Positions 18,305-26,278 of a DNA stretch of 64,000 nt are shown here, one piece after another. A program made the translations under genes and the position numbers. Position 1 is the stretch's first letter, and each line of letters starts with the position of its first letter. The DNA is taken from positions 2,914,001-2,978,000 of the forward strand of contig OZ254079.1 of assembly GCA_965267475.1 (NCBI GenBank), read 5' to 3'. Source of the DNA: JBCBKU01 sp965267475. Lineage in GTDB: Bacteria > Pseudomonadota > Alphaproteobacteria > Rhodobacterales > Rhodobacteraceae. A model generated the notes under the pieces. The model was given only the letters and a program-made list of their open reading frames with translations, was not told where the DNA came from and made no database searches.

Positions 18305-19591
18305 ATGACCACCCCTCTTCGTCTCGGGATCGCCGGGCTTGGCACCGTGGGCGCCGGCGTGTTGAAGATCACGCGACGCCTGTCGGCAGATTTGGCCACG
18401 CGGGCGGGTCGTCCGATTGAGGTGACAGCCGTCTCCGCACGCGACAAGTTGAAGGACAGGGGTGTTCCGTTGGGCGAATACGCCTGGGAAGATGACCCTG
18501 TCGCCCTTGCAAAACGCGACGATGTCGACGTTTTCGTCGAACTGATGGGCGGATCGGACGGACCGGCAAAGGCCGCCGTGGAAGCGGCGCTTTCGCTTGG
18601 CAAAGACGTGGTGACGGCGAACAAAGCGCTTCTGGCCATACACGGCCAAACCCTTGCGGAACTTGCAGAAAATCACGGGGCGACGATCCGCTTCGAGGCA
18701 GGTGTTGCTGGTGGAATACCGGTCATGAAGTCCTTGACCGAAGGCCTGGCCGGGAACGAGGTCACCCGCGTCATGGGCGTCATGAACGGCACCTGCAATT
18801 ACATCCTGACGCGGATGCAGTCGGCTGGCTTGCCCTATGACACCGTTTTTGAAGAGGCCAATGGCCTAGGCTATCTTGAGGCTGACCCGACCCTCGACGT
18901 GGGCGGCATCGATGCGGCCCACAAACTGGCCCTTCTGGCCGCTGTCGCGTTCGGAACGCGCGTGAACTTCGAAGCGCAGACCATCGAAGGGATCGAACGG
19001 GTCACGATCGAGGACATCACCCATGCCGCCGATATGGGGTACCGCGTGAAGCTTCTGGGTGTGGCGCAAAAGACCGGGCGCGGCCTTGAGATGCGGACAT
19101 CGCCCTGCCTGGTGCCCGCCGACAGCCCGCTGGGCCAGTTGGAGAATGCCACGAATATGGTGGTGATCGAAGGCGATGCTTCGGGGCAGATCGTCCTTCG
19201 CGGCGCAGGCGCGGGCGAAGGTCCGACAGCCAGCGCTGTCATGGCCGATGTCATGGATCTTGCGCGCGGAACCCGCGTTGCGACCTTCGGACAACCCACC
19301 GCCAGCCTGAGCGAGCCGCAAGCCGCCGCAGCGCCACCCCCTGCGCCCTATTACGTCCGGATGACCCTGGTCGACAAACCCGGCGCCCTGGCCAAGATCG
19401 CAGCGGCCCTTGGCGAGGCCGGGATCTCGATCGACCGGATGCGGCAATACGGCCATGAAGGCGCCGATGCCCCGGTTTTGTTCGTCACGCACAAGGCAAG
19501 CCGCAGCGCGCTCGATCAGGCCATTGCCGCCATGGGGGATACCGGCGTTCTGGTCAGCGATCCGGTCGCCTTACGGATCGAGCCTGTCTAA
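18305..19591 (+). CDS. hom: Homoserine dehydrogenase
   Basis: This 428-residue enzyme reduces aspartate semialdehyde to homoserine in threonine/methionine synthesis. It has an NAD(P)-binding N-terminus (LRLGIAGLGTVGAGVL), the family signature around KDVVTANKALLA and GTCNYILTRM, the catalytic region (GYLEADPTLDVGGIDAAHKL), and a C-terminal ACT domain (MTLVDKPGALAKIAAALGEAG), which in the family mediates amino-acid feedback. The start at ATG 18305 follows CGGAG by 9 bases. It is a stand-alone gene upstream of glpX-recJ on the same strand, separated by an oppositely oriented DM13 gene. Confidence 0.96.
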   Translation: MTTPLRLGIAGLGTVGAGVLKITRRLSADLATRAGRPIEVTAVSARDKLKDRGVPLGEYAWEDDPVALAKRDDVDVFVELMGGSDGPAKAAVEAALSLGKDVVTANKALLAIHGQTLAELAENHGATIRFEAGVAGGIPVMKSLTEGLAGNEVTRVMGVMNGTCNYILTRMQSAGLPYDTVFEEANGLGYLEADPTLDVGGIDAAHKLALLAAVAFGTRVNFEAQTIEGIERVTIEDITHAADMGYRVKLLGVAQKTGRGLEMRTSPCLVPADSPLGQLENATNMVVIEGDASGQIVLRGAGAGEGPTASAVMADVMDLARGTRVATFGQPTASLSEPQAAAAPPPAPYYVRMTLVDKPGALAKIAAALGEAGISIDRMRQYGHEGADAPVLFVTHKASRSALDQAIAAMGDTGVLVSDPVALRIEPV

Positions 19592-19623
19592 CAAAATCTC
19601 AGAAACGTTTTTGTTTCAGCTTG

Positions 19624-20091
19624 TTACTGGTACTTTGCGGATGTGATGAATTCCGAGAAGCTTTCGCACCAGACCACGACTGTATTGTAATCCGCCACGT
19701 TGACACCTTCCGGAATGCTCAGAAGAAACCCGTCGAAGGTCTTGACGTCTCCGACCAGGGCGGCGCTGGCCTTGAGCGGTTCAAACTCGTCCTCATGTTC
19801 GACGAACTCCGTCATCAGATACACCTTGTAATCGGGCCCGGGCGCCAGTTTTCCCATATGCACGATTTCGGTATCTGACACTGCGATCGTTCCTTCGCCC
19901 CAATGCAGGAAGTCGCTACCGCGAAGGTCCCGCGTCAGGTCTGCCGTGAACAGCGCGCTTTGCGCCTTTTCTTCCAGCATGGCCGCGTCCGGACTGTCCG
20001 GCGCGGTCAGGATGGGCAACAAGTAGATCCCAAGCGCAAATCCCACCGCCAGGGCGGCACCATGTGTGATCAGAAGTATGAGACGACGCAT
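19624..20091 (-). CDS. Exported DM13-domain protein
   Basis: This 155-residue protein has an N-terminal signal anchor (RRLILLITHGAALAVGFALG) and a single DM13 domain: FLHWGEGTIAVSDTEIVHMG, DYKVYLMTEF, VADYNTVVVWCESFSEFITSA, with the conserved cysteine near the C-terminus. DM13 domains are proposed to act in redox chemistry or ligand binding at the cell surface; the true role is unknown. The start at 20091 lies 7 bases behind AGGAGA. It is convergent with hom. Confidence 0.85.
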   Translation of the reverse strand: MRRLILLITHGAALAVGFALGIYLLPILTAPDSPDAAMLEEKAQSALFTADLTRDLRGSDFLHWGEGTIAVSDTEIVHMGKLAPGPDYKVYLMTEFVEHEDEFEPLKASAALVGDVKTFDGFLLSIPEGVNVADYNTVVVWCESFSEFITSAKYQ

Positions 20092-20242
20092 GACAAATTC
20101 TCCTATGATCTGAACCAATCCTGCCCGAGGTGTCCGATAACGTCTATGCCCCGAACGCGGCGACGTTCATTGCAGGGCCGCCTTGCCCGCTGGACCCCCG
20201 CGCTATAGGGGAAGGGCACGAATTGCGTACAAAGGAAGTCCA

Positions 20243-21205
20243 ATGACCGATCCCGTCGAATTTCACGACCGAATGCTATCTCTGGGCCTTGCCCGTGTGT
20301 CCGAGGCAGCGGCCCTTGCCTCGGCGGATCTGATCGGGCGCGGTGACGAGAAAGCGGCAGACCAGGCCGCAGTCGATGCCATGCGGACGCAGTTGAACAA
20401 GCTTGATATCAAGGGCTTGGTGGTGATCGGCGAAGGCGAACGGGACGAAGCGCCGATGCTGTACATCGGCGAGGAAGTCGGCAACGGCGAAGGGCCAGAG
20501 GTCGACATCGCGCTCGATCCGCTTGAGGGCACAACGCTGACGGCCAAGGACATGCCGAACGCGCTCGCGGTGATCGCCATGGGCCCGCGCGGTTCGATGC
20601 TGTATGCCCCTGACGTCTATATGGAAAAACTGGCGATTGGCCCGGGCTTCCGCACCGGAGTGGTGACGCTTGACATGCCACCGGCCGAGCGGGTTTCGGC
20701 CCTCGCCGCGGCCAAGGGCTGTTCGGTCCGCGACATCACGGTCTGCGCGCTGGAACGCCCCCGCCACGAAGACATGATCGCCGAACTTCGGACAACGGGT
20801 TGCGCGATCCGGCTGATCACCGATGGCGACGTCGCCGGTGTGATCCATTGTGCGGAAGCCGAAAAGACGGGGATCGACATGTATATGGGATCCGGCGGTG
20901 CGCCCGAGGGCGTTCTGGCCGCTGCGGCTCTGAAATGCATGGGCGGACAAATCTATGGCAAGCTGATCTTCCGCAATGATGACGAAAAGGGCCGCGCCGA
21001 GAAGGCCGGCATCACCAATTTCAGCCGGGTCTACACCCGGGACGACATGGTGACCCAGGACGTGATCTTTGCGGCGACAGGCGTTACCGACGGATCGATC
21101 CTGCCCGGCATCAAGCGCGAACCGGGATATCTGACGGCGGAAACCGTGCTGATGCGGTCCAAAACCGGATCGGTTCGGCGCATGACCTATACCAATCCCG
21201 TCTAG
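20243..21205 (+). CDS. glpX: Class II fructose-1,6-bisphosphatase
   Basis: This 320-residue GlpX-type phosphatase performs the gluconeogenic hydrolysis of fructose-1,6-bisphosphate. The metal/substrate signature is complete: GEGERDEAPMLYIGEEVG followed by DIALDPLEGTTLTA, and later GSGGAPEGVLAAAALKCMGG. ATG 20243 follows AAAGGAAGTCCA. It is followed after one base by recJ, so the two are certainly one transcript. Confidence 0.96.
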   Translation: MTDPVEFHDRMLSLGLARVSEAAALASADLIGRGDEKAADQAAVDAMRTQLNKLDIKGLVVIGEGERDEAPMLYIGEEVGNGEGPEVDIALDPLEGTTLTAKDMPNALAVIAMGPRGSMLYAPDVYMEKLAIGPGFRTGVVTLDMPPAERVSALAAAKGCSVRDITVCALERPRHEDMIAELRTTGCAIRLITDGDVAGVIHCAEAEKTGIDMYMGSGGAPEGVLAAAALKCMGGQIYGKLIFRNDDEKGRAEKAGITNFSRVYTRDDMVTQDVIFAATGVTDGSILPGIKREPGYLTAETVLMRSKTGSVRRMTYTNPV

Positions 21206-21206
21206 T

Positions 21207-22949
21207 TTGGCCTTTCTCGGCGTTGAAACCTCTCTGACCGGCCGGCACTGGGTCGGGCTGGACGACGCCGTTGAACGCCAGGCCGAACGCATAGCGCAGA
21301 TCACGAATGAGCCCGGGCCGGTAGCGCGGGTTCTGGCGCGACTTGGAGTGGCCGCCGAAGCTGCGGAAAGCTATCTGGCGCCGTCGCTTCGCGATCTACT
21401 GCCGGATCCGCGTGGTTTGCAGGATATGGAGCAGGCTGCGGCGCGCTTTCTGGAGGCCGTTGAAAAGTCACAGAAAATAGCGGTGTTTGCCGATTACGAC
21501 GTCGACGGCGGATCCTCTGCCGCGCTGCTCGTCACATGGCTCCGCGACATGGGTCTCGGGGCGACCCTTTACGTTCCGGACAGGATTGACGAAGGCTATG
21601 GGCCCAACGCGCCCGCAATGGCCGAGCTCGCCCATGCGCATGACCTGATCATCTGCGTAGATTGCGGAACGCTCAGCCATGATGCCATTGCAGCGGCAAG
21701 CAGCGCGGACGTCCTCGTGCTGGACCATCATCTGGCCGACGCGACCCTTCCCCCGGCCATGGCCGTGGTGAACCCGAACCGGCAGGACGAAGACGGATCG
21801 CTCAGCCATCTCTGCGCGGCGGCGGTCGTCTTCCTGATGCTGGTCGAGGCAAACCGGAAATTGCGCGAAAACGGTCGGAAAGGTCCCGACCTGATGGCCC
21901 TGCTGGACCTTGTGGCTTTGGCCACCGTGGCCGATGTCGCGCCCCTGACCGGAGTGAACCGGGCCTTTGTCCGCCAGGGACTGACCGTGATGGCCCGACG
22001 GGCCCGCGTGGGGCTTCTGGCGCTGTCGGACCAGGCGCGGCTGGATGTCGCACCCGCGGCCTATCATCTGGGATTCGTGCTTGGACCCCGGATCAACGCC
22101 GGGGGCCGTATCGGGGCCGCCGATCTGGGCGCGCGGCTTCTTTCCACTGCCGATCCGCATGAGGCCGCTGCCCTGGCCGAACGGTTGGACAAGCTGAACA
22201 CGGAACGGCGCGAGATCGAGAACAGGGTGCGCGATGCCGCCCTGTCCCAGGCCGAAGACCGGGGGCTCGATGCCCCGCTTGTCTGGGCTGCAGGAGAAGG
22301 CTGGCACCCTGGCGTGGTGGGCATCGTCGCGGCGCGCTTGAAAGAGGCGTCAAACAGGCCCGCGGTGGTGATCGGCATCGATGGGGCCGACGGCAAAGGC
22401 TCGGGCCGGTCCGTCAAGGGCATCGACCTCGGCGCGGCGGTGCACCGGTTGCAGGCCGAAGGATTGATCGAAAAGGGCGGCGGCCACCCGATGGCCGCAG
22501 GTCTAAGCGTTTCGGCTGACGGTATCGAACCCGCAATGGCCCGCCTGTCCGAACTCCTCGCCCAGCAAGGCGCCGGTGAGATCGGGCCCCGCGGCCTACG
22601 CATCGACGGCGCCTTGATGCCGGGCGCTGCGACACCGGATCTGGTCGAGGCACTCGACCGGGCGGGACCCTTCGGCCAAGGCGCGCCCTCACCCCTTTTC
22701 GCGTTTCCAAGCCAACAGATCACCTTCACCAAACCGGTTGGCGAAGGGCACTTGAAGTTTGGTTTCGGCGATCCGGGCGGACCGAAACTGGAAGGGATCG
22801 CGTTTGGCGCGCTACCGGGGCCGTTGGGGGACGCGATTCAGGCCCATGACGGGGCGCCGTTTCACCTGGCGGGCTATCTTGAGATCAACACATGGGGCGG
22901 GCGCCGGAAGGCCGAGTTGCGCCTGATCGACGCGGCGCCAGCGGGGTGA
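21207..22949 (+). CDS. recJ: Single-stranded-DNA-specific exonuclease RecJ
   Basis: This 580-residue 5'-3' exonuclease works in recombination and mismatch repair. It has DHH-superfamily motifs: FADYDVDGGSSAALLV (motif I, metal Asp), ICVDCGTLSHDAI (II), VLDHHLAD (III, DHH), and the C-terminal DHHA1 part ending GGGHPMAAGLSVSADG. Translation starts at TTG 21207, one base after the glpX stop; MAFLGVETSLTGRHW fits the family N-terminus and no better ATG is near. The weak start and tight spacing suggest coupling to glpX. Confidence 0.95.
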   Translation: MAFLGVETSLTGRHWVGLDDAVERQAERIAQITNEPGPVARVLARLGVAAEAAESYLAPSLRDLLPDPRGLQDMEQAAARFLEAVEKSQKIAVFADYDVDGGSSAALLVTWLRDMGLGATLYVPDRIDEGYGPNAPAMAELAHAHDLIICVDCGTLSHDAIAAASSADVLVLDHHLADATLPPAMAVVNPNRQDEDGSLSHLCAAAVVFLMLVEANRKLRENGRKGPDLMALLDLVALATVADVAPLTGVNRAFVRQGLTVMARRARVGLLALSDQARLDVAPAAYHLGFVLGPRINAGGRIGAADLGARLLSTADPHEAAALAERLDKLNTERREIENRVRDAALSQAEDRGLDAPLVWAAGEGWHPGVVGIVAARLKEASNRPAVVIGIDGADGKGSGRSVKGIDLGAAVHRLQAEGLIEKGGGHPMAAGLSVSADGIEPAMARLSELLAQQGAGEIGPRGLRIDGALMPGAATPDLVEALDRAGPFGQGAPSPLFAFPSQQITFTKPVGEGHLKFGFGDPGGPKLEGIAFGALPGPLGDAIQAHDGAPFHLAGYLEINTWGGRRKAELRLIDAAPAG

Positions 22950-22970
22950 CGGGCCGGGTGCAAAAATCCC

Positions 22971-22999
22971 TTGCCTCCCTGTAAGCCATTGCCTAGATA
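22971..22999 (+). promoter_or_regulatory. Promoter of tRNA-Glu
   Basis: TTGCCT (22971-22976) and TAGATA (22994-22999) are separated by exactly 17 bases and end 15 bases before the mature tRNA. Both hexamers match sigma-70 consensus in four or five of six positions. Confidence 0.6.
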
Positions 23000-23014
23000 A
23001 GCGCGGATCGCCGT

Positions 23015-23089
23015 GGCCCGTTCGTCTATCGGTTAGGACGCCAGGTTTTCAACCTGGAAAGAGGGGTTCGATTCCCCTACGGGCTGCCA
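23015..23089 (+). tRNA. tRNA-Glu (anticodon TTC)
   Basis: The cloverleaf is complete. The acceptor stem pairs GGCCCGT (23015-23021) with ACGGGCT (23079-23085). The anticodon stem CCAGG/CCTGG encloses loop TTTTCAA with anticodon TTC at 23048-23050. The T arm is GGGG-TTCGATT-CCCC. The discriminator G and an encoded CCA end at 23089. The last bases overlap the 3' end of the convergent TetR gene. Confidence 0.97.
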
Positions 23090-23661
23090 CGCTTCCCACC
23101 CAACCGCAGCGCCAGAATGTCGACGGCCTGGTCGAAGGCGGTCATGTCGGCTTCAGCCCGCGCGGCGATATGCGCGCCTTCCAGAAGCGCGAGCGTGGCC
23201 CGCGCCTCTTTCGAAGGATCGGACACATCCCGGATCGAGCCATCTTTGCTGCCAAGCAGAAACACCGTCTCGATCCACGCGGCGACCATTTGCCTGAACC
23301 GGCTGATCCTGCCGATCAGATCGGAAGACAGACTTTCCCGGCCTGAGACGAAAGACACGCACAGGCAAAGCGTTTCGGCTTCGTTCAGCGCATCGCGGTA
23401 ATGCGCGATCAGCCGAAGCAGACGGTCAGACGCCGTCGGGCCCTCGGCATCGATCCTTGCGCAGATCTGTTCGAATTCAGCGTGATATCGATCCATCAAA
23501 GCGACCGAAAGATCGGCCTTTGTCGGAAAGTGATAGTGGATCGAGGCCTTTCGGATCCCCACCTCTTTCGCAAGATCGGCATAGCTGAAGCCGTCGAACC
23601 CTCGGGCCCGCACAGCGCGCTCTGCGCAATCCAAAAGGGCGGTTTTCGTATCCTGTGTCAT
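23077..23661 (-). CDS. TetR/AcrR family transcriptional regulator
   Basis: This 194-residue regulator carries a helix-turn-helix (GFSYADLAKEVGIRKASIHYHFPTKADLSVAL) and a helical effector domain containing LCLCVSFVSGRESLSSD. It is the last gene of the cupin-SDR-amine oxidase operon (ATGA overlap with the oxidase gene), so it probably controls that operon through the palindrome at 26125-26140. Its final codons (GSP and the TAG stop) lie inside the tRNA-Glu gene on the other strand, a 13-bp antisense overlap. Confidence 0.9.
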   Translation of the reverse strand: MTQDTKTALLDCAERAVRARGFDGFSYADLAKEVGIRKASIHYHFPTKADLSVALMDRYHAEFEQICARIDAEGPTASDRLLRLIAHYRDALNEAETLCLCVSFVSGRESLSSDLIGRISRFRQMVAAWIETVFLLGSKDGSIRDVSDPSKEARATLALLEGAHIAARAEADMTAFDQAVDILALRLGGKRGSP

Positions 23662-24728
23662 GTCGATGCCGCGACTTTGGGTGCGATCCGGGCAAACGCG
23701 TCTTCGGCGGCCTCCAGCGCCCCTTCCAGATAGCCGCCAAATTGCGGCGCGACCTCGGTTCCCGCGAAGATCAGGCGATCGCCCCAGATGTCGGAAAGCA
23801 AAGGCGGCAAGCCGTAATGCGGGTGATCCCGCAGGGGCTGGCGATCCCGGTCCGTCGCCAGAAAACGGTCAGCCGCCCAGTCCTGAAGAAGGACCGAACG
23901 CGGCCGTCCCGCATCATCCCCGAATAGGCGAAATAGTTGGGACAAAATCGCATCGGACAATGCCTGCTCGTCGGATCTGACGTCCGGCGGTACGCCGACG
24001 AACCCAAACAGAGCAAACGGCCCGCCCTCCATGGGGGACGCGTCGTGGATCTCAACCAACGGACCCCGGTGGCTCATGGCGTCACCGGACAGGCCGGACT
24101 GCCGCCAAAACGGTTGATCATACACCGCCAGGGCCTTTGCCTGCCCCGCCATCCATGTCGGGATGGCTGAAAGCGCGCCCGTGACCGCAGCACCAAGACC
24201 GGGACGGAACTCGATCCCGGCGGCAAGGCGCGGCGGAAGGGTCAGAACCACGCGCGCAGCCTGGACGGTCCAGCCCGAGGCCGTTCTGACCGAAAGACCT
24301 GTCCCCGTTTGCTCAATCCCGACAACCGGATCGTTCAGGCGGATCGCAGCGGAGGACAGTTGCGACGCCAAGCCCTCTATCAACGTACCAAGACCGCCGC
24401 CAACCCGAAAAGACCGTTGCATTGGCGCCGCGCCCCGGCCCCGATGGACCGTTCCTTGCCCGTCCTCGTACAACATGTCGCCCTGATCGAATTGATCGAA
24501 CACGGGCAAGCCGAGATCCCGGATCAGGGCCGCAATTCTCGGCTGACCCGGCCAGAACCAGGCGGGACCGAGATCGAAGGCCGCACCATCCACGGTTTTG
24601 GTCAGAATGCGCCCGCCCAGCCGGTCGCGCGCCTCGATCAGATGAAAGCTTTGCCCCGCAGCCTGGACCTGCGATGCAAGTGACAATCCGGACAGCCCGC
24701 CGCCAATGATGACCGTACCCGTCTCCAC
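23658..24728 (-). CDS. FAD-dependent amine oxidase family protein
   Basis: This 356-residue flavoprotein begins with the dinucleotide-binding motif TVIIGGGLSGLSLASQVQAAG, then ARDRLGGRI (second FAD contact). It ends with the C-terminal FAD motif DRLIFAGTEVAPQFGGYLEGALEAA. The fold is that of monoamine oxidase/phytoene-desaturase-type flavin oxidoreductases, shorter than classic amine oxidases (about 430-500). The substrate is unknown. It is in an operon behind the SDR gene (3-base gap) and overlaps the tetR start by 4 bases. Confidence 0.88.
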   Translation of the reverse strand: METGTVIIGGGLSGLSLASQVQAAGQSFHLIEARDRLGGRILTKTVDGAAFDLGPAWFWPGQPRIAALIRDLGLPVFDQFDQGDMLYEDGQGTVHRGRGAAPMQRSFRVGGGLGTLIEGLASQLSSAAIRLNDPVVGIEQTGTGLSVRTASGWTVQAARVVLTLPPRLAAGIEFRPGLGAAVTGALSAIPTWMAGQAKALAVYDQPFWRQSGLSGDAMSHRGPLVEIHDASPMEGGPFALFGFVGVPPDVRSDEQALSDAILSQLFRLFGDDAGRPRSVLLQDWAADRFLATDRDRQPLRDHPHYGLPPLLSDIWGDRLIFAGTEVAPQFGGYLEGALEAAEDAFARIAPKVAAST

Positions 24729-24731
24729 CCC

Positions 24732-25415
24732 TCAGAACCCCTCGGTCGCGGGCCGCAAATCCAGCTCATGGGTCCAGGCCGACCGCGGTTGCTGCGCCAG
24801 CGCCCAATAGGCATCGGCGATGTCCGCCGGATCCATCATCTTGGCGGGGTCGAGGCCGTGAAGCGCACGCGACTTCGGCGTATCGATAATCCCGTCAAGG
24901 ATGACGTGAACAACATGGACGCCCTGGGGCTGATATTCGCGCGCCAGCGATTGGGTCAGACCCCGAAGTGCGAACTTGGCCGATGCGAAGGCCGAGAAGC
25001 GGGCCCCACCCCGAAGCGACGCCGTGGCGCCCGACACAATCAGCGTGCCGCCACCCGCGCGCGCCATCGCTGGCAGCACGGATTTTCCAAGAACGACAAG
25101 ACTTTGCACCATGGACACCCAGCATTTTTGGAACGCGTCAGTCTCCGTATCCTCGAAGGGCGCGATCACAAGTTCGGCCATGTTGTGGACAGCGATCTTC
25201 GGGGGACCGTGGGTTTCGATCAGCGTGTTCACCAGGTCGGCGGCAAGCTTGACGTCGCCGAAATCAACCTGATGGAAACTGCCGATCCTATGGTCGGGCT
25301 CAGTTCGCCCAAGACCCACTGGCGTCATGCCCTCATTCGCGAAACGCTGAAGAAGCGACTGTCCAAGCCCAGCGCCCGCCCCGGCAACCAGGGCCAGATT
25401 GCTATTCTGTCCCAA
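24732..25415 (-). CDS. Short-chain dehydrogenase/reductase
   Basis: This 227-residue SDR has a cofactor motif LALVAGAGAGLGQSLLQRF, the HNMAEL region in place of the usual NNAG, and a C-terminal NAD(P) fold. The catalytic position usually YxxxK reads SAFASAKFALRG, so the tyrosine is replaced by Phe (FASAK) while the lysine is kept; activity may be altered. It is the middle gene of the cupin-SDR-amine oxidase-tetR operon, with 3-base gaps on both sides. Confidence 0.85.
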   Translation of the reverse strand: MGQNSNLALVAGAGAGLGQSLLQRFANEGMTPVGLGRTEPDHRIGSFHQVDFGDVKLAADLVNTLIETHGPPKIAVHNMAELVIAPFEDTETDAFQKCWVSMVQSLVVLGKSVLPAMARAGGGTLIVSGATASLRGGARFSAFASAKFALRGLTQSLAREYQPQGVHVVHVILDGIIDTPKSRALHGLDPAKMMDPADIADAYWALAQQPRSAWTHELDLRPATEGF

Positions 25416-25418
25416 ACC

Positions 25419-26087
25419 TCAGACCGCTGGCGGTTTAGCGAAGGGCAGATGTCCGGATTTCATCCAGACGCTTGCTCCCTCGGCGCCAGCCTTTAACGAA
25501 AGGGGTTCACCTTCCGGCAGCCGAAGCCAATCATGTTGGCCCAAGTCTTCGCTGTCCGTGCTGACCGAGCCCTTGATGATAAGAACTTCGATCCCGCCCG
25601 TGGCATCCGAAGTGACTGAGGCGCCCGGATCAAGGCGGGAATAGCTGACGGTTTCGCGCGGATCCTCATGAAGGATGGTAGCCGCGACACCGTCCACGCT
25701 CTCGGGCAATGCGTCTTCCATGGATTTGCGAAACTGCAACCGGTCATCAGGATCAAACTGCCAGAGCTTCACGAAGATCGTGCAGCCCGGCTCGGACCCG
25801 GGCGTATGCGCGGAAGTTGGCGGGTTCCGCACATAGGTCCCGGCCGGAAAGTCGCCGTGTTCGTCCTGAAAAACGCCCTCGAGCACTATGAACTCCTCAC
25901 CGCCGGTATGGGTGTGGGCGGAAAACTGGCTGCCGGGCGCATAGCGCACAATGGACGTGGCCCGGGCAACTTCGCCGCCGATACGGTCAAGCATCCGTCG
26001 GTCAACGCCCTTCATGGGCGATGGCTGCCATTCGAGGTCCTCGGCGTGAAGGACAACGCGTTTTGAAAAATCGGCATGAAGTTCCAT
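25419..26087 (-). CDS. ChrR-like double-cupin protein
   Basis: This 222-residue protein has two cupin barrels. The first has the metal motif SAHTHTGGEEFIVLEGVFQDE and GTYVRNPP; the second, GGIEVLIIKGSVSTD, lacks a full histidine set. The pattern is that of ChrR-type cupins (the zinc anti-sigma factor's sensory half), but no anti-sigma N-terminus is present. It is the first gene of the leftward operon, with the operator and promoter immediately upstream. A role as oxygenase, isomerase or small-molecule sensor cannot be chosen from sequence. Confidence 0.85.
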   Translation of the reverse strand: MELHADFSKRVVLHAEDLEWQPSPMKGVDRRMLDRIGGEVARATSIVRYAPGSQFSAHTHTGGEEFIVLEGVFQDEHGDFPAGTYVRNPPTSAHTPGSEPGCTIFVKLWQFDPDDRLQFRKSMEDALPESVDGVAATILHEDPRETVSYSRLDPGASVTSDATGGIEVLIIKGSVSTDSEDLGQHDWLRLPEGEPLSLKAGAEGASVWMKSGHLPFAKPPAV

Positions 26088-26114
26088 GGGTGTGCGTCTC
26101 GTCTAATGCTCAGC

Positions 26115-26143
26115 GTTCTATCTACCTACCACTTGGTAGGCAA
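26115..26143 (-). promoter_or_regulatory. Promoter and TetR-type operator of the cupin operon
   Basis: On the minus strand, TTGCCT (26143-26138) and TAGAAC (26120-26115) are spaced by 17 bases. CCTACCA CT TGGTAGG (26125-26140) is an inverted repeat with perfect 7-bp arms and a 2-nt spacer. It sits in the spacer and touches the -35, an ideal repressor position. The operon's last gene encodes a TetR regulator, the natural candidate to bind here. Confidence 0.6.
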
Positions 26144-26278
26144 ATGTCCACCAGCTACGCAATGCTGTCACGCGAGAGTGATCGCGCGGAAGAAAAGCGC
26201 GCAACCGGTGGGGGCCGGCTGCGCGCAGGTGACGACGGGCAGAGAACACAACAACAGGCGCCCGCCTGGGACGAGGGA

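Noticed and set aside
19590..19615. AACAAAA/TTTTGTT stem between hom and the DM13 gene as a bidirectional terminator
   Set aside because: The stem is almost entirely A-T with a 12-nt loop, too weak to call a terminator by eye.
23015..23089. tRNA-Glu as an integration site for a genomic island
   Set aside because: No integrase gene and no repeat of the tRNA 3' end were seen nearby; the genes on both sides look chromosomal.
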